The notes beneath the pieces were generated by a model. The model was not told the origin of the DNA, ran no database searches, and saw nothing but the letters and a program-made list of their open reading frames with translations. Position numbers and translations under genes: made by a program. A stretch of DNA of 64,000 nucleotides from Bifidobacterium sp. WK041_4_12 (GTDB taxonomy: Bacteria; Actinomycetota; Actinomycetes; Actinomycetales; Bifidobacteriaceae): the NCBI RefSeq assembly GCF_041080795.1, contig NZ_CP129674.1, positions 2,046,001-2,110,000 on the forward strand, written 5' to 3'. Below are positions 64,000-64,000 of the stretch, piece by piece. Each line of letters starts with the position of its first letter. Within the stretch, counting starts at the first letter, position 1.

Positions 64000-64000
64000 G

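Overview
The window looks like a chromosomal segment of a mid-GC member of the Bifidobacteriaceae (Actinobacteria). This is inferred from protein content and gene order: a DivIVA-type coiled-coil protein, rpsO-pnp, rpsF-ssb-rpsR-rplI, a leuC-leuD block, an anaerobic nrdD-nrdG pair, PepC, a LemA/DUF2207 pair, and an LPYTG-anchored pilin-like adhesin preceded by a poly-G tract. No phage, plasmid, rRNA operon, CRISPR array or intact transposase is visible. The species cannot be fixed from the sequence alone.

Layout. 1-6.2 kb (minus strand): start of pepC, a coiled-coil DivIVA-like protein, a pyroglutamyl-peptidase-like protein lacking the usual catalytic His, a Fic-domain protein flanked by 64-bp direct repeats, then pgeF, a nicotinamidase and an aldo/keto reductase. 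6.3-12.6 kb: DUF2207 and LemA membrane proteins and a large sortase substrate with an 11-G tract in its first codons. 12.9-21.4 kb: yhbY, pnp with a long Arg/Asp-rich tail, rpsO, a membrane protein, an XRE-type membrane regulator, an adenine-deaminase-type enzyme and an MscS channel. 21.5-30.1 kb: a long minus-strand series leuC-leuD-(DHODH-like)-murA-plsC-gpsA-ddl, with a divergent IclR regulator beside leuC. 31-35.4 kb: a metallophosphoesterase, two small genes and a MerR/aldo-keto-reductase fusion with a perfect operator palindrome. 35.6-40.7 kb: gltX followed by tRNA-Glu and tRNA-Gln, and nrdD-nrdG with NrdR-box-like sites. 41-49 kb: a THI5-like ABC uptake pair without an ATPase, DUF805, MFS, GtrA, a phosphatase and a MIF-like tautomerase. 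49.2-51.2 kb: the rplI-rpsR-ssb-rpsF operon with an S6:S18-type leader that can hide the Shine-Dalgarno sequence. 51.4-64 kb: a surface polysaccharide locus with rfbB, an orphan membrane protein, a Nudix enzyme, UDP-galactopyranose mutase, a Wzt/Wzm-type ABC exporter and two GlfT2-like galactofuranosyltransferases, the last running off the window.

How the genes work together. The last block makes a coherent galactofuran module: Glf supplies UDP-Galf, two GlfT2-like enzymes polymerise it, and the ABC exporter moves the lipid-linked product. It combines elements that mycobacteria keep at two arabinogalactan loci. The 21-30 kb block joins leucine synthesis to cell-wall and phospholipid precursor synthesis.

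The least explained structures are two families of roughly 100-120 bp imperfect palindromes, three copies each, all intergenic at gene 3' ends. The two families have different terminal inverted repeats but a similar architecture. They may be MITE-like elements or structured RNAs and are the best candidate for something not yet described here, together with the orphan protein at 54-55.8 kb and the repeat-flanked Fic gene.
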